Shown one piece after another: positions 18,342 through 27,402 of a DNA stretch of 64,000 nt. The DNA is from Methylorubrum thiocyanatum. GTDB lineage: Bacteria; Pseudomonadota; Alphaproteobacteria; Rhizobiales; Beijerinckiaceae. Numbering within the stretch: position 1 is the stretch's first letter; every line of letters starts with the position of its first letter. The notes beneath the pieces were generated by a model. That model made no database searches. It saw nothing but the letters and a program-made list of their open reading frames with translations, and had not been told where the DNA came from. The DNA is taken from NCBI GenBank assembly GCA_014138645.1, contig JACJIB010000011.1, positions 62,001 through 126,000 of the forward strand, written 5' to 3'. The translations under genes were made by a program, and so were the position numbers.

Positions 18342-19136
18342 ATGAACGCCCACGCCTCATCCCTGCCTCGCCGTCAGAGCTATCTCGACGTCTACCTGCG
18401 CGTCCTCAGTGCCCTGATGCTGCGCGACATGCGCAGCCGGTTCGGCGGAACCTACTGGGGCTACTTGGTGCAGGTTCTCTGGCCCTGCGCCCACTTGGCC
18501 ATCATCGTCGGCGCCATGAAGTTCCGCGGCCTCCGATCGCCGATGGGCGACGACACGATGGTGTTCGTCGCCTCGGGAGCGCTTCCCGCCCTCGCGTTCC
18601 AGTACATTTCCCGCGAGGTGATGAAGGGTTATCTGGTTCACAAGCCCCTGACGTATTTTCCGCAGGTGAAGCGCTTCGACACCGTCGTCGCACGCGTTCT
18701 CGTCGAGATCGTCAGCAGCTTCATGGGGGTCATGCTGGTTTGCGGCGTCCTCCTTTGCTTCGGCTCCGACCCCGTTCCTGCCGACCTGATGATGGCGATC
18801 AGCGGCTATCTCGCCGCAATCGGGCTCGGCATCGGTATCGGCACAATCAATGTCGGGATTTGCTCGGTGTTCCCGGGGTGGGCACTCGGATACATTCTCG
18901 TGACCCTGACGGTATATTTGACAAGTGGCGTATATTTCATGGCATTCTACATGCCGGATGAGATTTACTATTATATGAAATGGAATCCGATCACGCAGCT
19001 CATCGAGTGGGTTCGCCTCGGCTACGACCCGACGATCCCCGTACAGGTCGATTACCTCTATCTCTTCGGTTGGATCTTCGGCAGCCTCACCGTCGGGCTC
19101 CTCATGGAGCGCTACGTGGTCCGGGCTCAGCAGTGA
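18342..19136 (+). CDS. ABC-2-type polysaccharide export permease (KpsM/Wzm-like)
   Basis: 264 aa. Six hydrophobic segments follow a cytoplasmic N-terminus containing LRDMRSRFGGTYWGYL, the typical opening of capsule and O-antigen ABC permeases. It would export a polysaccharide or glycolipid with a separate ATPase, but no ATPase gene (KpsT/Wzt type) is adjacent. The region 18890-18990 is unusually AT-rich, with codons such as ATA, TTA and TAT clustered (TVYLTSGVYFMAF...DEIYYYMKWN), unlike neighbouring genes. It sits between the OPT gene and tRNA-Ala. ATG 18342 is preferred because it gives a short cytoplasmic leader. Confidence 0.88.
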   Translation: MNAHASSLPRRQSYLDVYLRVLSALMLRDMRSRFGGTYWGYLVQVLWPCAHLAIIVGAMKFRGLRSPMGDDTMVFVASGALPALAFQYISREVMKGYLVHKPLTYFPQVKRFDTVVARVLVEIVSSFMGVMLVCGVLLCFGSDPVPADLMMAISGYLAAIGLGIGIGTINVGICSVFPGWALGYILVTLTVYLTSGVYFMAFYMPDEIYYYMKWNPITQLIEWVRLGYDPTIPVQVDYLYLFGWIFGSLTVGLLMERYVVRAQQ

Positions 19137-19265
19137 CAGGATCCGGGCGAGGCTGAATGCGGGCACCCCAGGCGACTCAGCGAGCGGGGTGGGGCGCCGG
19201 GCCGGCGGATGATCGGAGAGGATCGAGAGGCCGCTCAAAAAATCGGACAAGCCTCCAAAAAGGGG

Positions 19266-19294
19266 TTGAGTCCCGCAAATCCTCCGCTTATAGA
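19266..19294 (+). promoter_or_regulatory. Promoter for tRNA-Ala
   Basis: TTGAGT (19266-19271) and TATAGA (19289-19294) are separated by 17 bases, about 70 bases upstream of the tRNA. A good match to the alphaproteobacterial housekeeping consensus. Confidence 0.55.
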
Positions 19295-19365
19295 ACCGCT
19301 CATCGCCGACGCACTCAGCGCCGCCGGCGACGCCAGAGACCGGAGACGGTCACGGCAACAATGAT

Positions 19366-19441
19366 GGGGCCTTAGCTCAGCTGGGAGAGCGCTTCCATGG
19401 CATGGAAGAGGTCATCGGTTCGATCCCGTTAGGCTCCACCA
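19366..19441 (+). tRNA. tRNA-Ala (anticodon GGC)
   Basis: 76 nt with encoded CCA. GGGGCCT pairs with AGGCTCC (one G-U), the D arm is GCTCAGCTGGGAGAGC, the anticodon stem CTTCC/GGAAG encloses ATGGCAT giving GGC, and the T loop is GTTCGATCC. Confidence 0.97.
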
Positions 19442-19675
19442 TCATATCTTCAGAAAATCGAGAGCGATCTTCGCCGGCACGGTATTGGACCGTGCCTTGT
19501 GCGATGTCGTTCGAGCCGAGCGTATCGCTCGATCGTAAAACCTGCCTCGCATGCATGAAACGGCGACCCTCGTCTGGCACTAGCCGCACGGTCGGATTCG
19601 CCGTTCGTCCTCAGGCTTCCCGCCGGCTCATCGTCCCTTCGCGGCCCGATGAGGGCTGTTCGCGTCCGCCCGCTT

Positions 19676-20386
19676 TCACCGGGCCGTCTGCCACGGGTTG
19701 ATGATGCGGGCCGGTGCCGGGCCGGTTTCCGCGCGGGCTTGACGGTTCAGCGGCTCGACCACCTCCGGCGGCGCGAGGCGACGGGCCTTGGCCAGAACCT
19801 TCCGCGCCTCGTCGGCGGGCATCGCGCCGTGCGGCAGCATCATCGCCATGATCTGGCGGCGGGTCTTCGCGCTGATCGTGCGCGCGTGCTTCACATCCTC
19901 GAAGTCGCTCATCCGGTGCCGCGCCGCCTTGGCGCCGCGACCGCGGTCGTCACGCCCCGTGAACACTTTCGGACCGCTCGGCATCACCACGATGTCGCCG
20001 GGGCGCAAGGTCTCGTCGCGCAGGAGCGCCGCCGTCGGGTTGGCTGCGATCGCCTTCGCGTCCACGGGCTGCTTGCCGCTCACGCCTTCGGTCTTTGGGT
20101 CTGCGACCGCCTTGGGCAGGGCGGCGTAGCGTACCTTCGGCCGGCTCCGTTCCGCCGTGCTGCGGTGGCGGCGCCAGCGGTAGCGCTGGTTCACCTCGCC
20201 GCCGCCATAGACCGTTACGGGAGCAACGGGAGCGGGCGCGGCTTGCTGGGGCGAGAAGAGCTGCTGAAACAGGCCGCCGAGGCCGCCCTCCTGGGCGTGA
20301 ACGCCGACGACGGTGGAGAGAACAAGCGCGGACGAGGCCAGGACGAGCGCGAGGCGCCGTCCGGAGCGGGGCAGGGTCGAGCGCAT
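19676..20386 (-). CDS. Secreted hypothetical protein
   Basis: 236 aa with a clear Sec signal peptide (basic start, ALVLASSALVLSTVVGVHA, cleavage after VHAQ). The mature part is basic and Pro/Ala/Arg-rich. A segment LRPGDIVVMPSGPKVFTG suggests a beta-structured region. No catalytic motif recognised. The N-terminal stretch GGLGGLFQQLFSPQ resembles other methylobacterial envelope proteins of unknown function. Monocistronic, on the strand opposite the YihY gene. Confidence 0.65.
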   Translation of the reverse strand: MRSTLPRSGRRLALVLASSALVLSTVVGVHAQEGGLGGLFQQLFSPQQAAPAPVAPVTVYGGGEVNQRYRWRRHRSTAERSRPKVRYAALPKAVADPKTEGVSGKQPVDAKAIAANPTAALLRDETLRPGDIVVMPSGPKVFTGRDDRGRGAKAARHRMSDFEDVKHARTISAKTRRQIMAMMLPHGAMPADEARKVLAKARRLAPPEVVEPLNRQARAETGPAPARIINPWQTAR

Positions 20387-20622
20387 CGACGGCTCCTGAA
20401 GCGAGGCGGTCGCGTTCGACCGATGCGCTTTAAACCTTGCCCGAACTTAACGGTTCCGGCGAAAACTTGGCAAGAATGTGGATTTTTGGAGAGCGCTCCG
20501 TTCGAATACGCTGCTGCGCAGAAGCCCACGCGCGAAAGCTCACGCCGGTGTGAACCGGCGATCGGCACGCAGAGTTGCCGAGAAGCGCCGCCGATCTTGC
20601 GGCGGACGGAGCCGAACCTTCG

Positions 20623-21813
20623 ATGCCTACACCCGACCGTGCCGCTCCCGTCACCGCCGCCGACGCGACCGGCGATGCCCGCTATCCGGCCCTGTGGACC
20701 ATGGCTCTGGGGGCGGCCCTTCTCGGCATCGTCGCTCTCCCGCGCCGGCCGGCTTCGTCCGCGGAGCACGCCGCCGATCAAGGGCGCCGGGGCGGTACTG
20801 CGGCGCCGGATGCGGCGCGCCAGGAATCGCCCTCCCACGAAGGCGCCGACGCTCACCGCGTCGCCCGGACCGAGCATGATCGCGGCCGGTCCGCCGACAA
20901 GCCGACCGAGGTGCCGGTGGAGGGATGGAAGGACATCCTCAAGCGGACTTACCGGGATATCGGCGAGAACCGCCTCACCCTCGTCTCGGCGGGCGTGACC
21001 TTCTTCGTCCTCCTGGCGATCTTCCCTGCGGTGGCGGCTTTGGTCTCCGTCTACGGGCTCGTGGCCGACGTCGCGACCATCAACCAGCAGATCGAGTCCC
21101 TACGCGGCATCCTTCCCTCCGGCGGCGTCGACATCCTCGCCGAGCAGGTCAAGCGATTGACGGAGAAGGGTGACACGACGCTGGGTCTGACGGCCCTGTT
21201 CGGCATCGCGCTCTCGGTCTGGAGCGCCAATGGCGGTGTGAAGCACGTCTTCGATGCGCTCAACCTCGTCTATAACGAGCGCGAGCAGCGCGGCTTCTTC
21301 AAGCTCAACCTCGTCTCCCTGGCCTTCACCGCGGGGGCGCTGCTCTTCATCGTCATCGCACTCGCCGGTATCGTCGCGGTGCCGGTGGCGATCCAGTTCC
21401 TCGGGCTGTCGAGCGACGCGTGGTGGCTGGCGCTGCTGCGCTGGCCGGCCCTCTTTGTCGTCGTCATCCTGATGCTCGCCGTGCTCTACCGCTACGGCCC
21501 GAGCCGGGACGCGCCGCGCTGGCGCTGGGTGACGCCGGGCGGCATGTTCGCCGCCTTCCTGTGGCTGGCCGGCTCGCTGCTGTTCTCGTGGTACGTCTCG
21601 AATTTCGGCAGTTACGACAAGACCTACGGTTCGCTCGGCGCCGCCATTGGCTTCATGACCTGGATCTGGCTCTCGACCACGATCGTGCTGCTCGGGGCGC
21701 AGCTCAATGCCGAACTCGAGCACCAGACCGCCAAGGACACGACGGTGGGCGCGCCGAAACCGCTCGGCGCGCGGGATGCCCGCATGGCGGACACGGTGGG
21801 GGCCGCCGCTTGA
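20623..21813 (+). CDS. YihY/BrkB (UPF0761)-family inner-membrane protein with long N-terminal extension
   Basis: 396 aa. The BrkB domain begins near residue 100 (WKDILKRTYRDIGENRLTLV), followed by six hydrophobic segments and the family motif AFGIALSVWSANGGVKHVF-like region near residue 190. The GSLGAAIGFMTWIWLSTTIV segment near the end is also diagnostic. It was once called ribonuclease BN; its true function is not established. Unusually, about 100 residues precede the domain: a possible extra membrane segment (LWTMALGAALLGIVALP), then a charged Ala/Glu/Arg-rich linker. ATG 20623 is the likely start. Confidence 0.88.
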   Translation: MPTPDRAAPVTAADATGDARYPALWTMALGAALLGIVALPRRPASSAEHAADQGRRGGTAAPDAARQESPSHEGADAHRVARTEHDRGRSADKPTEVPVEGWKDILKRTYRDIGENRLTLVSAGVTFFVLLAIFPAVAALVSVYGLVADVATINQQIESLRGILPSGGVDILAEQVKRLTEKGDTTLGLTALFGIALSVWSANGGVKHVFDALNLVYNEREQRGFFKLNLVSLAFTAGALLFIVIALAGIVAVPVAIQFLGLSSDAWWLALLRWPALFVVVILMLAVLYRYGPSRDAPRWRWVTPGGMFAAFLWLAGSLLFSWYVSNFGSYDKTYGSLGAAIGFMTWIWLSTTIVLLGAQLNAELEHQTAKDTTVGAPKPLGARDARMADTVGAAA

Positions 21814-21828
21814 GGGCGGCCCACTCCA

Positions 21829-22151
21829 TCAGGTCTTCGCCTTGCTCAAAGTTTCGGCGGGATCGGTATCATCCGCGCTGAATGGACCGTTGCCGTTGAC
21901 CTGAAGGACGGCTAGCGCGCGCGTCGTCCAGAGCGCGTACGGCATCTTTTTTTGGGGAGGAAGACAAAGCCGCCCGCCTTCAGTTCCGCGCCCGTCGATC
22001 GGTCGATCTTCGTGCCGTGCGGGTGGAAGCCGGACCCCGACAGGATCGTCAGCGTCTCGTCCGCGGCCTATCCGGAGGGGAGGGGGGAGGTCGCGGCGCC
22101 GGCCGGCCTCAGGCCGAGCGCGGCGGCGCTCAGGCGCGCTCCGCGGGTCAT
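21829..22151 (-). pseudogene. Cupin-domain protein pseudogene
   Basis: Reading the minus strand from ATG 22151, a signal-like start (MTRGARLSAAALGL) runs into TSPLPSG and an in-frame TAG at 22068-22070. The same frame continues as AADETLTILSGSGFHPHG, then GGFVFLPKK. That is the metal-site and barrel pattern of small secreted cupins. At a run of seven A on the minus strand (21947-21953) the frame shifts and resumes as MPYALWTTRALAVLQVNGNG and then DPAETLSKAKT with a proper stop. Two independent lesions argue for a decayed gene rather than a read error. Confidence 0.75.
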
Positions 22152-22347
22152 CGTCGTCCTCCCACCACGCGCATCGCGGATCAGGCGGCCGGTGGTCTCC
22201 GACGTGCCGGCCGCGGCATCCGCGGCGACGAACGTAACGTAACGTCTCGGGCGGTCGCTGCCCGGGGTAGGCGGAAGCACGCAAACGAGAACGGCGAGGC
22301 TCGCGCCCCGCCGTCCCAACTCAACGCAGAATGATGATCGACGGCGC

Positions 22348-22737
22348 TCAGTAGGCCGTGCGGCCGTTGGCCTGATAGGCGGTGTAGCCCGCCGGGCGGC
22401 GGACCGAGCCGGTGACGATGTCGCCCGCGGCATCCACGGTGCCGCCGACCACGTTGCCCGCCGCATTCACCGTGCCGCCGACGATGGTGCCGGCCGCGCC
22501 GAGCGGGCCGCCGACGATGGTACCCGCCGTGTTGGTCACGCCGCCGACCACGTTGCTGACGCCGCCGAGGAGGCCGCCGCGCTCGCGAGCCGGCTCGATA
22601 TGCGCGCCCCAGACATTGAGGGTGCCGTCACGATTGTAGCTCGCGCTGTCGGACGGAACGCCCTGAGCGAGGGTCGGAGTCGCGGCGAGACCGAGAGCGA
22701 TGGTGAGAGCGGCGGTGATCTTGGTGCGGTTCGTCAT
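22348..22737 (-). CDS. Secreted glycine-rich repeat protein, unknown function
   Basis: 129 aa with a standard signal peptide ending PTLAQG. The centre is built of about six imperfect 10-11-residue units of the form GG-T-V-N-x-A-G-x-V-V (GGVSNVVGGVTNTAG, GGTVNAAGNVV, GGTVDAAGDIV). Such regular small-residue repeats suggest a membrane-inserting or glycine-zipper segment. The C-terminal tail is Tyr/Arg-rich. No family function known to me. The reading is supported by the repeats and a clean signal peptide. Confidence 0.7.
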   Translation of the reverse strand: MTNRTKITAALTIALGLAATPTLAQGVPSDSASYNRDGTLNVWGAHIEPARERGGLLGGVSNVVGGVTNTAGTIVGGPLGAAGTIVGGTVNAAGNVVGGTVDAAGDIVTGSVRRPAGYTAYQANGRTAY

Positions 22738-23241
22738 GATCGATCCTTTGTCTGACTGTGCGGGCCGCTCTTCACAAGACCTGACCTGTATTCCGGTCGG
22801 GTCTGGGTGCGGACCGTCTTCGATTAACAGGATCTGGGGTTGTTGATCTCGCAGACAATACCCGTTTTGTCGCAGTGCAGCATCGATATAGTTCAGGGTA
22901 GCTGTGTTTCATGAGAAATTTCTTGCCGCGACACCGCGCGCAGGCCGAAAGTCGCAATGTCGTCAACGGGTTTCCGCACTTGCAGCATGGCAGATCTGGC
23001 TCGTGCACGAGCGCACATGCAGGCCCGTCGCGAGCGACGTGTGGCGCTTTCTGCCGCTCGATCCATTGAGGGGCCGACGCGGCCGTGGCGATCGCGCCGA
23101 TCGTACGGGCCTCGCCGATCGCGAGAGAACCGGGGACCTGCGGCATTTCCCGGCGCCGGAACGATGTTCGGAGAGGGCGAAAATGCTCTATGGATCGGCT
23201 CGCCTCGCCTTGGGGCCTGTTTGCCGATGGCTGCTCGACCG
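22738..23241. other. 504-base intergenic region before polA
   Basis: It separates the divergent glycine-rich protein and polA genes. 22840-22930 is relatively AT-rich and may hold promoters for both. No convincing gene, RNA or repeat seen. Confidence 0.5.
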
Positions 23242-26200
23242 ATGACCGCTGAGACGCAACCGCAACCGGACAAGCCCGTCGGTGCCGACGACCGGGTGAT
23301 CCTCGTCGACGGCTCGTCCTTCATCTTCCGCGCCTACTTTCAGTCGATCAATCAGGACCAGAAGTACAACACGCGGCCCTCCGACGGCCTGCCCACGGGG
23401 GCCGTGCGCCTGTTCTGCACCAAGATCGCGCAGTTCCTTCAGGACGGCGCGGCCGGCGTGAAGCCGACCCATCTCGGTATCGTCTTCGACAAGTCCGAGG
23501 GCTCGTTCCGCAAAGAGCTGTTTCCCGACTACAAGGGCCACCGCCCCGACGCGCCCGACGACCTCAAGCGCCAGATGCCGCTGATGCGCGATGCGGTGCG
23601 CGCCTTCGGCCTGCACGCGGTGGAGTTGGAGCGCTACGAGGCCGACGACCTGATCGCGACCTATGCGCGCCAAGCCGAGGCGCGGGGCGCCGAGGTCATC
23701 ATCGTGTCCTCCGACAAGGACCTGATGCAGCTCGTCTCAGATCGGATCCGGTTCTACGATTTCGAATCCGGCGCCAAGGGCAAGCCCGGCTACCGGCCGG
23801 AGCGCAACCTCGACCGCGACGCGATCATCGCCAAGTGGGAGGGGCTGACCCCCGAGCAGATCGGCGATGCGCTGGCACTGATCGGCGACACCTCGGACAA
23901 CGTGCCGGGCGTACCCGGCATCGGCCTGAAGACGGCCGCTGCGCTGATCAAGGAATACGGCAGCCTCGCCCAGCTCCTCGAACGGGCCGCCGAGATCAAG
24001 CAGCCCAAGCGCCGGGAGACGCTGCTGGCCAACATCGATCAGGCCAAGCTCTCGCGCCGCCTCGTGGCGCTGGAAGAGAGCGTGCCGGTGCCGGTGCCGC
24101 TCGACGAACTCGGCGTGCCGCAGCCCGACCCGCAGAAGCTCGTCGGCTTCCTGAAGGCGATGGAGTTCAATACCTTGACGCGGCGCATCGCGCAGATGCT
24201 CCACGTCGATCCCGAGGCGGTGAAGCCCGATCCGGCTTTGCTGCCGGGCGCCCAGCCCCATGCCTACACCAACGCGGCCGGCGGCAGCGATGCGGTGCCG
24301 TTCTTCGGCGACGCCGTGCCGGTCGATCCCGAGACCGCCGCCGCCCCGGAGCGGACCGACGGCGCGGCCCCGCCCGAGGCGGGGGAGGCCGATCCCTTCG
24401 CCGATCTCGACCTGCCGGATCAGGCGCCGAAGAAGAAGCGCGGTGCCTCCGAGCCGACGCCGGCCAACCTCGTCGCCGCCCGCGCGGCCGAAGCGGTCAA
24501 ACCGTTCGACACCGCCGCCTACGAGACGGTCTCGACGGTGGAGCAGTTGGAAGCCTGGATCGCCGAGAGCTATGAGGCCGGCGTCATCGCGGTCGATACC
24601 GAGACCGACGCCCTCGACGCGGCCAAGGCCGGCCTCGTCGGCGTCTCGCTCGCCACGGCGCCGGGGCGGGCCGCCTACATCCCGCTTGCCCACGTGAAGC
24701 CCGAGGTGAAGGGCGGCGACCTGTTCGGCGACGGCGGTGCCGGTGCGGACGCTTCCGACAAGCAGCCCGGCCAGATCGATTTCGACACGGCCCTCAAGCT
24801 GTTGAAGCCGCTCTTGGAGGATGCCGGCACCCTCAAGGTCGGGCAGAACCTGAAATACGACCTCTCGGTGCTCCACCGCTACGGCATCGACGTGGCGCCC
24901 TTCGACGACACGATGCTGATTTCCTACGTGCTCGATGCCGGCAAGGGCGGGCACGGCATGGACGAACTGGCCCGCCGCCATCTCGGCCACCAGCCGATCA
25001 CCTTCGCCGATGTTGCCGGCACCGGTCGCAACAAGGTCACCTTCGACCGCGTGGCGATCGACAAGGCCACCGCCTACGCGGCGGAGGACGCGGACGTGAC
25101 CCTGCGCCTGTGGCGGATGATGAAGCCGCGTCTCGTCGCCGAGCACCGGGTGACCGTCTACGAGACCCTGGAGCGGCCGCTGGTGCCGGTGCTGGCGCGG
25201 ATGGAGCGGGCCGGCATCGCCATCGACCGCAACATGCTGAGCCGCCTGTCAGGCGATTTCTCGCAGATCCTGGCCCGCCTCGAAGAGGAGATCCAAGAGG
25301 ACGCGGGCGAAAAATTCCAGGTCTCGTCTCCGAAGCAGATCGGCGACGTTCTGTTCGGCAAGATGGGCCTGCCCGGCGCCAAGAAGACGCCGTCGGGCCA
25401 GTGGGCCACGCCCGCGACTTTGCTCGAAGAGCTGGCCCAGGCCGGGCACGACCTGCCGAAGAAGATCCTGAACTGGCGCCAGCTCTCCAAGCTGAAATCG
25501 ACCTACACCGACTCGCTGCAGGAACATGCCGACCGCGGCACGAACCGGGTCCACACCTCGTTCGCGCTCGCCGCCACGACGACCGGCCGGCTCTCCTCCT
25601 CGGACCCGAACCTGCAGAACATCCCGATCCGCACGGAGGAGGGGAGACGCATCCGCCGCGCCTTCGTCGCGCCCGAGGGCAAGAAGCTGATCTCGGCCGA
25701 TTACAGCCAGATCGAGCTGCGCCTGCTCGCCCACATCGCCGACATCCCGCAGCTGCGCGAGGCGTTCGAGCAAGGGCTCGACATTCACGCGGCCACGGCG
25801 TCCGCCATGTTCGGCGTCCCGCTCGACCAGATGACCGGCGACCTGCGGCGACGGGCCAAGACCATCAATTTCGGCATCATCTACGGCATCTCGGCCTTCG
25901 GACTCGCCGACCGCCTCGGCATCGGCCGCGAGGAGGCCTCCGCCTTCATCAAGCAGTATTTCGAGCGGTTCCCCGGTATCCGCGACTACATCGACACCAC
26001 CAAGCGCTCGTGCCGCGAGAAGGGCTATGTCACGACCCTGTTCGGGCGCGTCTGCCACTATCCGCAGATCCGCTCCAACAACCCGTCCGAACGGGCGAGC
26101 GTCGAGCGCCAAGCCATCAACGCTCCGATCCAAGGCACCGCCGCCGACATCATCCGCCGTGCCATGACGCGGATGGAGGATGCGCTGGAGGCCCAAAAGC

Positions 26201-26385
26201 TCACCGCGCGGATGCTGCTTCAGGTGCACGATGAACTCGTGTTCGAGGTGCCTGACGACGAGGTCGAGGCGACGATTCCGGTGATCGCCCACGTGATGGA
26301 GGAGGCGCCGGCTCCGGCCCTCACGCTCAGCGTTCCGCTGGTGGTCGAGGCGCGGGCGGCGGGGAACTGGGAAGAGGCGCACTGA
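23242..26385 (+). CDS. polA: DNA polymerase I
   Basis: About 1047 aa, longer than E. coli PolI (928). The 5' nuclease domain covers roughly residues 10-310 (VDGSSFIFRAYF, YEADDLIATYA, GIGLKTAAALI). A linker rich in Pro/Ala/Glu (about 330-430) explains the extra length and includes a lysine patch PKKKRG. The 3'-5' exonuclease domain retains the DxE motif (AVDTETDALD) and KVGQNLKYD, so proofreading looks active. Polymerase motifs A (DYSQIELRLLAHIA), B (RRRAKTINFGIIYG) and C (VHDELVFEV) are intact. It performs gap filling and Okazaki primer removal. An in-frame ATG at 23227 is an alternative start. Confidence 0.97.
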   Translation: MTAETQPQPDKPVGADDRVILVDGSSFIFRAYFQSINQDQKYNTRPSDGLPTGAVRLFCTKIAQFLQDGAAGVKPTHLGIVFDKSEGSFRKELFPDYKGHRPDAPDDLKRQMPLMRDAVRAFGLHAVELERYEADDLIATYARQAEARGAEVIIVSSDKDLMQLVSDRIRFYDFESGAKGKPGYRPERNLDRDAIIAKWEGLTPEQIGDALALIGDTSDNVPGVPGIGLKTAAALIKEYGSLAQLLERAAEIKQPKRRETLLANIDQAKLSRRLVALEESVPVPVPLDELGVPQPDPQKLVGFLKAMEFNTLTRRIAQMLHVDPEAVKPDPALLPGAQPHAYTNAAGGSDAVPFFGDAVPVDPETAAAPERTDGAAPPEAGEADPFADLDLPDQAPKKKRGASEPTPANLVAARAAEAVKPFDTAAYETVSTVEQLEAWIAESYEAGVIAVDTETDALDAAKAGLVGVSLATAPGRAAYIPLAHVKPEVKGGDLFGDGGAGADASDKQPGQIDFDTALKLLKPLLEDAGTLKVGQNLKYDLSVLHRYGIDVAPFDDTMLISYVLDAGKGGHGMDELARRHLGHQPITFADVAGTGRNKVTFDRVAIDKATAYAAEDADVTLRLWRMMKPRLVAEHRVTVYETLERPLVPVLARMERAGIAIDRNMLSRLSGDFSQILARLEEEIQEDAGEKFQVSSPKQIGDVLFGKMGLPGAKKTPSGQWATPATLLEELAQAGHDLPKKILNWRQLSKLKSTYTDSLQEHADRGTNRVHTSFALAATTTGRLSSSDPNLQNIPIRTEEGRRIRRAFVAPEGKKLISADYSQIELRLLAHIADIPQLREAFEQGLDIHAATASAMFGVPLDQMTGDLRRRAKTINFGIIYGISAFGLADRLGIGREEASAFIKQYFERFPGIRDYIDTTKRSCREKGYVTTLFGRVCHYPQIRSNNPSERASVERQAINAPIQGTAADIIRRAMTRMEDALEAQKLTARMLLQVHDELVFEVPDDEVEATIPVIAHVMEEAPAPALTLSVPLVVEARAAGNWEEAH

Positions 26386-26414
26386 GCTCTTCCGATCGAT
26401 CATTCCGGAGCCGC

Positions 26415-26560
26415 CGTCCGCCATCCCGGGGCCGCGCAGCGGAGCCCGGGATCCACCCGTGATGCGAGGCAAACGGCCACGTCGAGGCTGGTCATGGATT
26501 GCACGCCTCCGGCGCGCCCCTTCGGGTCCGGGTTCGCATGTCAGCGACCCGGAATGACGG
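26415..26560. repeat. REP-like palindromic intergenic element downstream of polA
   Basis: A mosaic of inverted repeats: ATCCCGGG (26423-26430) with CCCGGGAT (26445-26452), then TCCGGGT (26527-26533) with ACCCGGA (26547-26553). The outer ends (CCATCCCGG and CCGGAATGAC) are themselves near-inverted. This layout matches the dispersed elements common in alphaproteobacterial intergenic DNA. The rest of 26386-26727 holds no recognisable gene. Confidence 0.6.
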
Positions 26561-26727
26561 CCGTGGGGCTGAACCGAGCGCTCGGCCGGACACCGTATGA
26601 ATGCCGAGACCTTCCCGGATGCGCCGTCCCGGCAGAAGGTGAGATCGACCGGTTGTGCGTGCTTCGAGGCCGAGCTGACGCTCGGCACCTCGGCATGTGG
26701 ACCGTTCCGACCGCCGAGATCGTTCGA

Positions 26728-27390
26728 TCAGAAATCTCCGGCCGTCTTGTGCGCGAGGCGGATCGGCTCCGGCAGGCGGTATTTCGGCGAGCAAGCGAGC
26801 ACCAGTTCGACCGCGCTCGGGATGTCGGCGAGGTGCCCCGGCGAGATGAACAGCGGGTGCGTGGCCGCGCGTGTGCGGACCACGGCGCCGATGGTCTCGC
26901 CGCGGTCGATCAGCGGGACATGCGCCCCCTTTTCTTCAGGGAGCGGCGCATTCACCCCGACGAGCCGGGTCTTGCCGACGCCGATGGTCGGGCGCTGCAG
27001 CCACAGGCCCATATGGCTGGCGATGCCGATGCGGCGGGGATGGGCCGTGCCCATGCCGTCGAACAGGAAGACGTCCGGCTCCGCCCGCAGGCGGCCGAAC
27101 GCCTCCTCGAGAACCGGCCCCTCGCGAAAGCTCAGGAGGCCGGGAATGTAGGGGAACGGCGTCGGCCGTTCGGCAACCGCCGTCTCCACCAGCAGAAAGC
27201 CCGGAAACGTCACCACCACGACCGCGGCCCGGGAGCGCGCGTTCTTCACGCTGACATCGACGCCGGCCACCAGCCGCACGGCGGCGAGGTCGATCGGTCG
27301 ATCGGCCACGACCTCATTGCGCAACTGGCGCTGAAGCGTCACCGCCTCGGCCGGCGTCAGGTCCCAGGCATGGCGCGGGTGAAGCTCCAT
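26728..27390 (-). CDS. nfi: Endonuclease V (deoxyinosine 3' endonuclease)
   Basis: 220 aa, normal length. It nicks DNA near deoxyinosine produced by adenine deamination. Family motifs are intact: AGVDVSV with the first catalytic Asp, PYIPGLLSFREGP with the catalytic Glu and the wedge PYIP, and FDGMGTAHPRRIGIASHMG with the second Asp and GIASHxG. It starts 12 bases after the ychF stop on the same strand, so it is probably transcribed with ychF. Confidence 0.95.
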   Translation of the reverse strand: MELHPRHAWDLTPAEAVTLQRQLRNEVVADRPIDLAAVRLVAGVDVSVKNARSRAAVVVVTFPGFLLVETAVAERPTPFPYIPGLLSFREGPVLEEAFGRLRAEPDVFLFDGMGTAHPRRIGIASHMGLWLQRPTIGVGKTRLVGVNAPLPEEKGAHVPLIDRGETIGAVVRTRAATHPLFISPGHLADIPSAVELVLACSPKYRLPEPIRLAHKTAGDF

Positions 27391-27402
27391 GCCCGGCCCT
27401 CG

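Noticed and set aside
19366..19441. tRNA-Ala as an integration site of a genomic island
   Set aside because: No direct repeat of the tRNA 3' end and no integrase gene in the window; xerD at 62.8 kb is the housekeeping recombinase.
22904..23245. A 113-codon frame upstream of polA
   Set aside because: No ribosome-binding site, no homology, atypical composition, and it overlaps the polA start.
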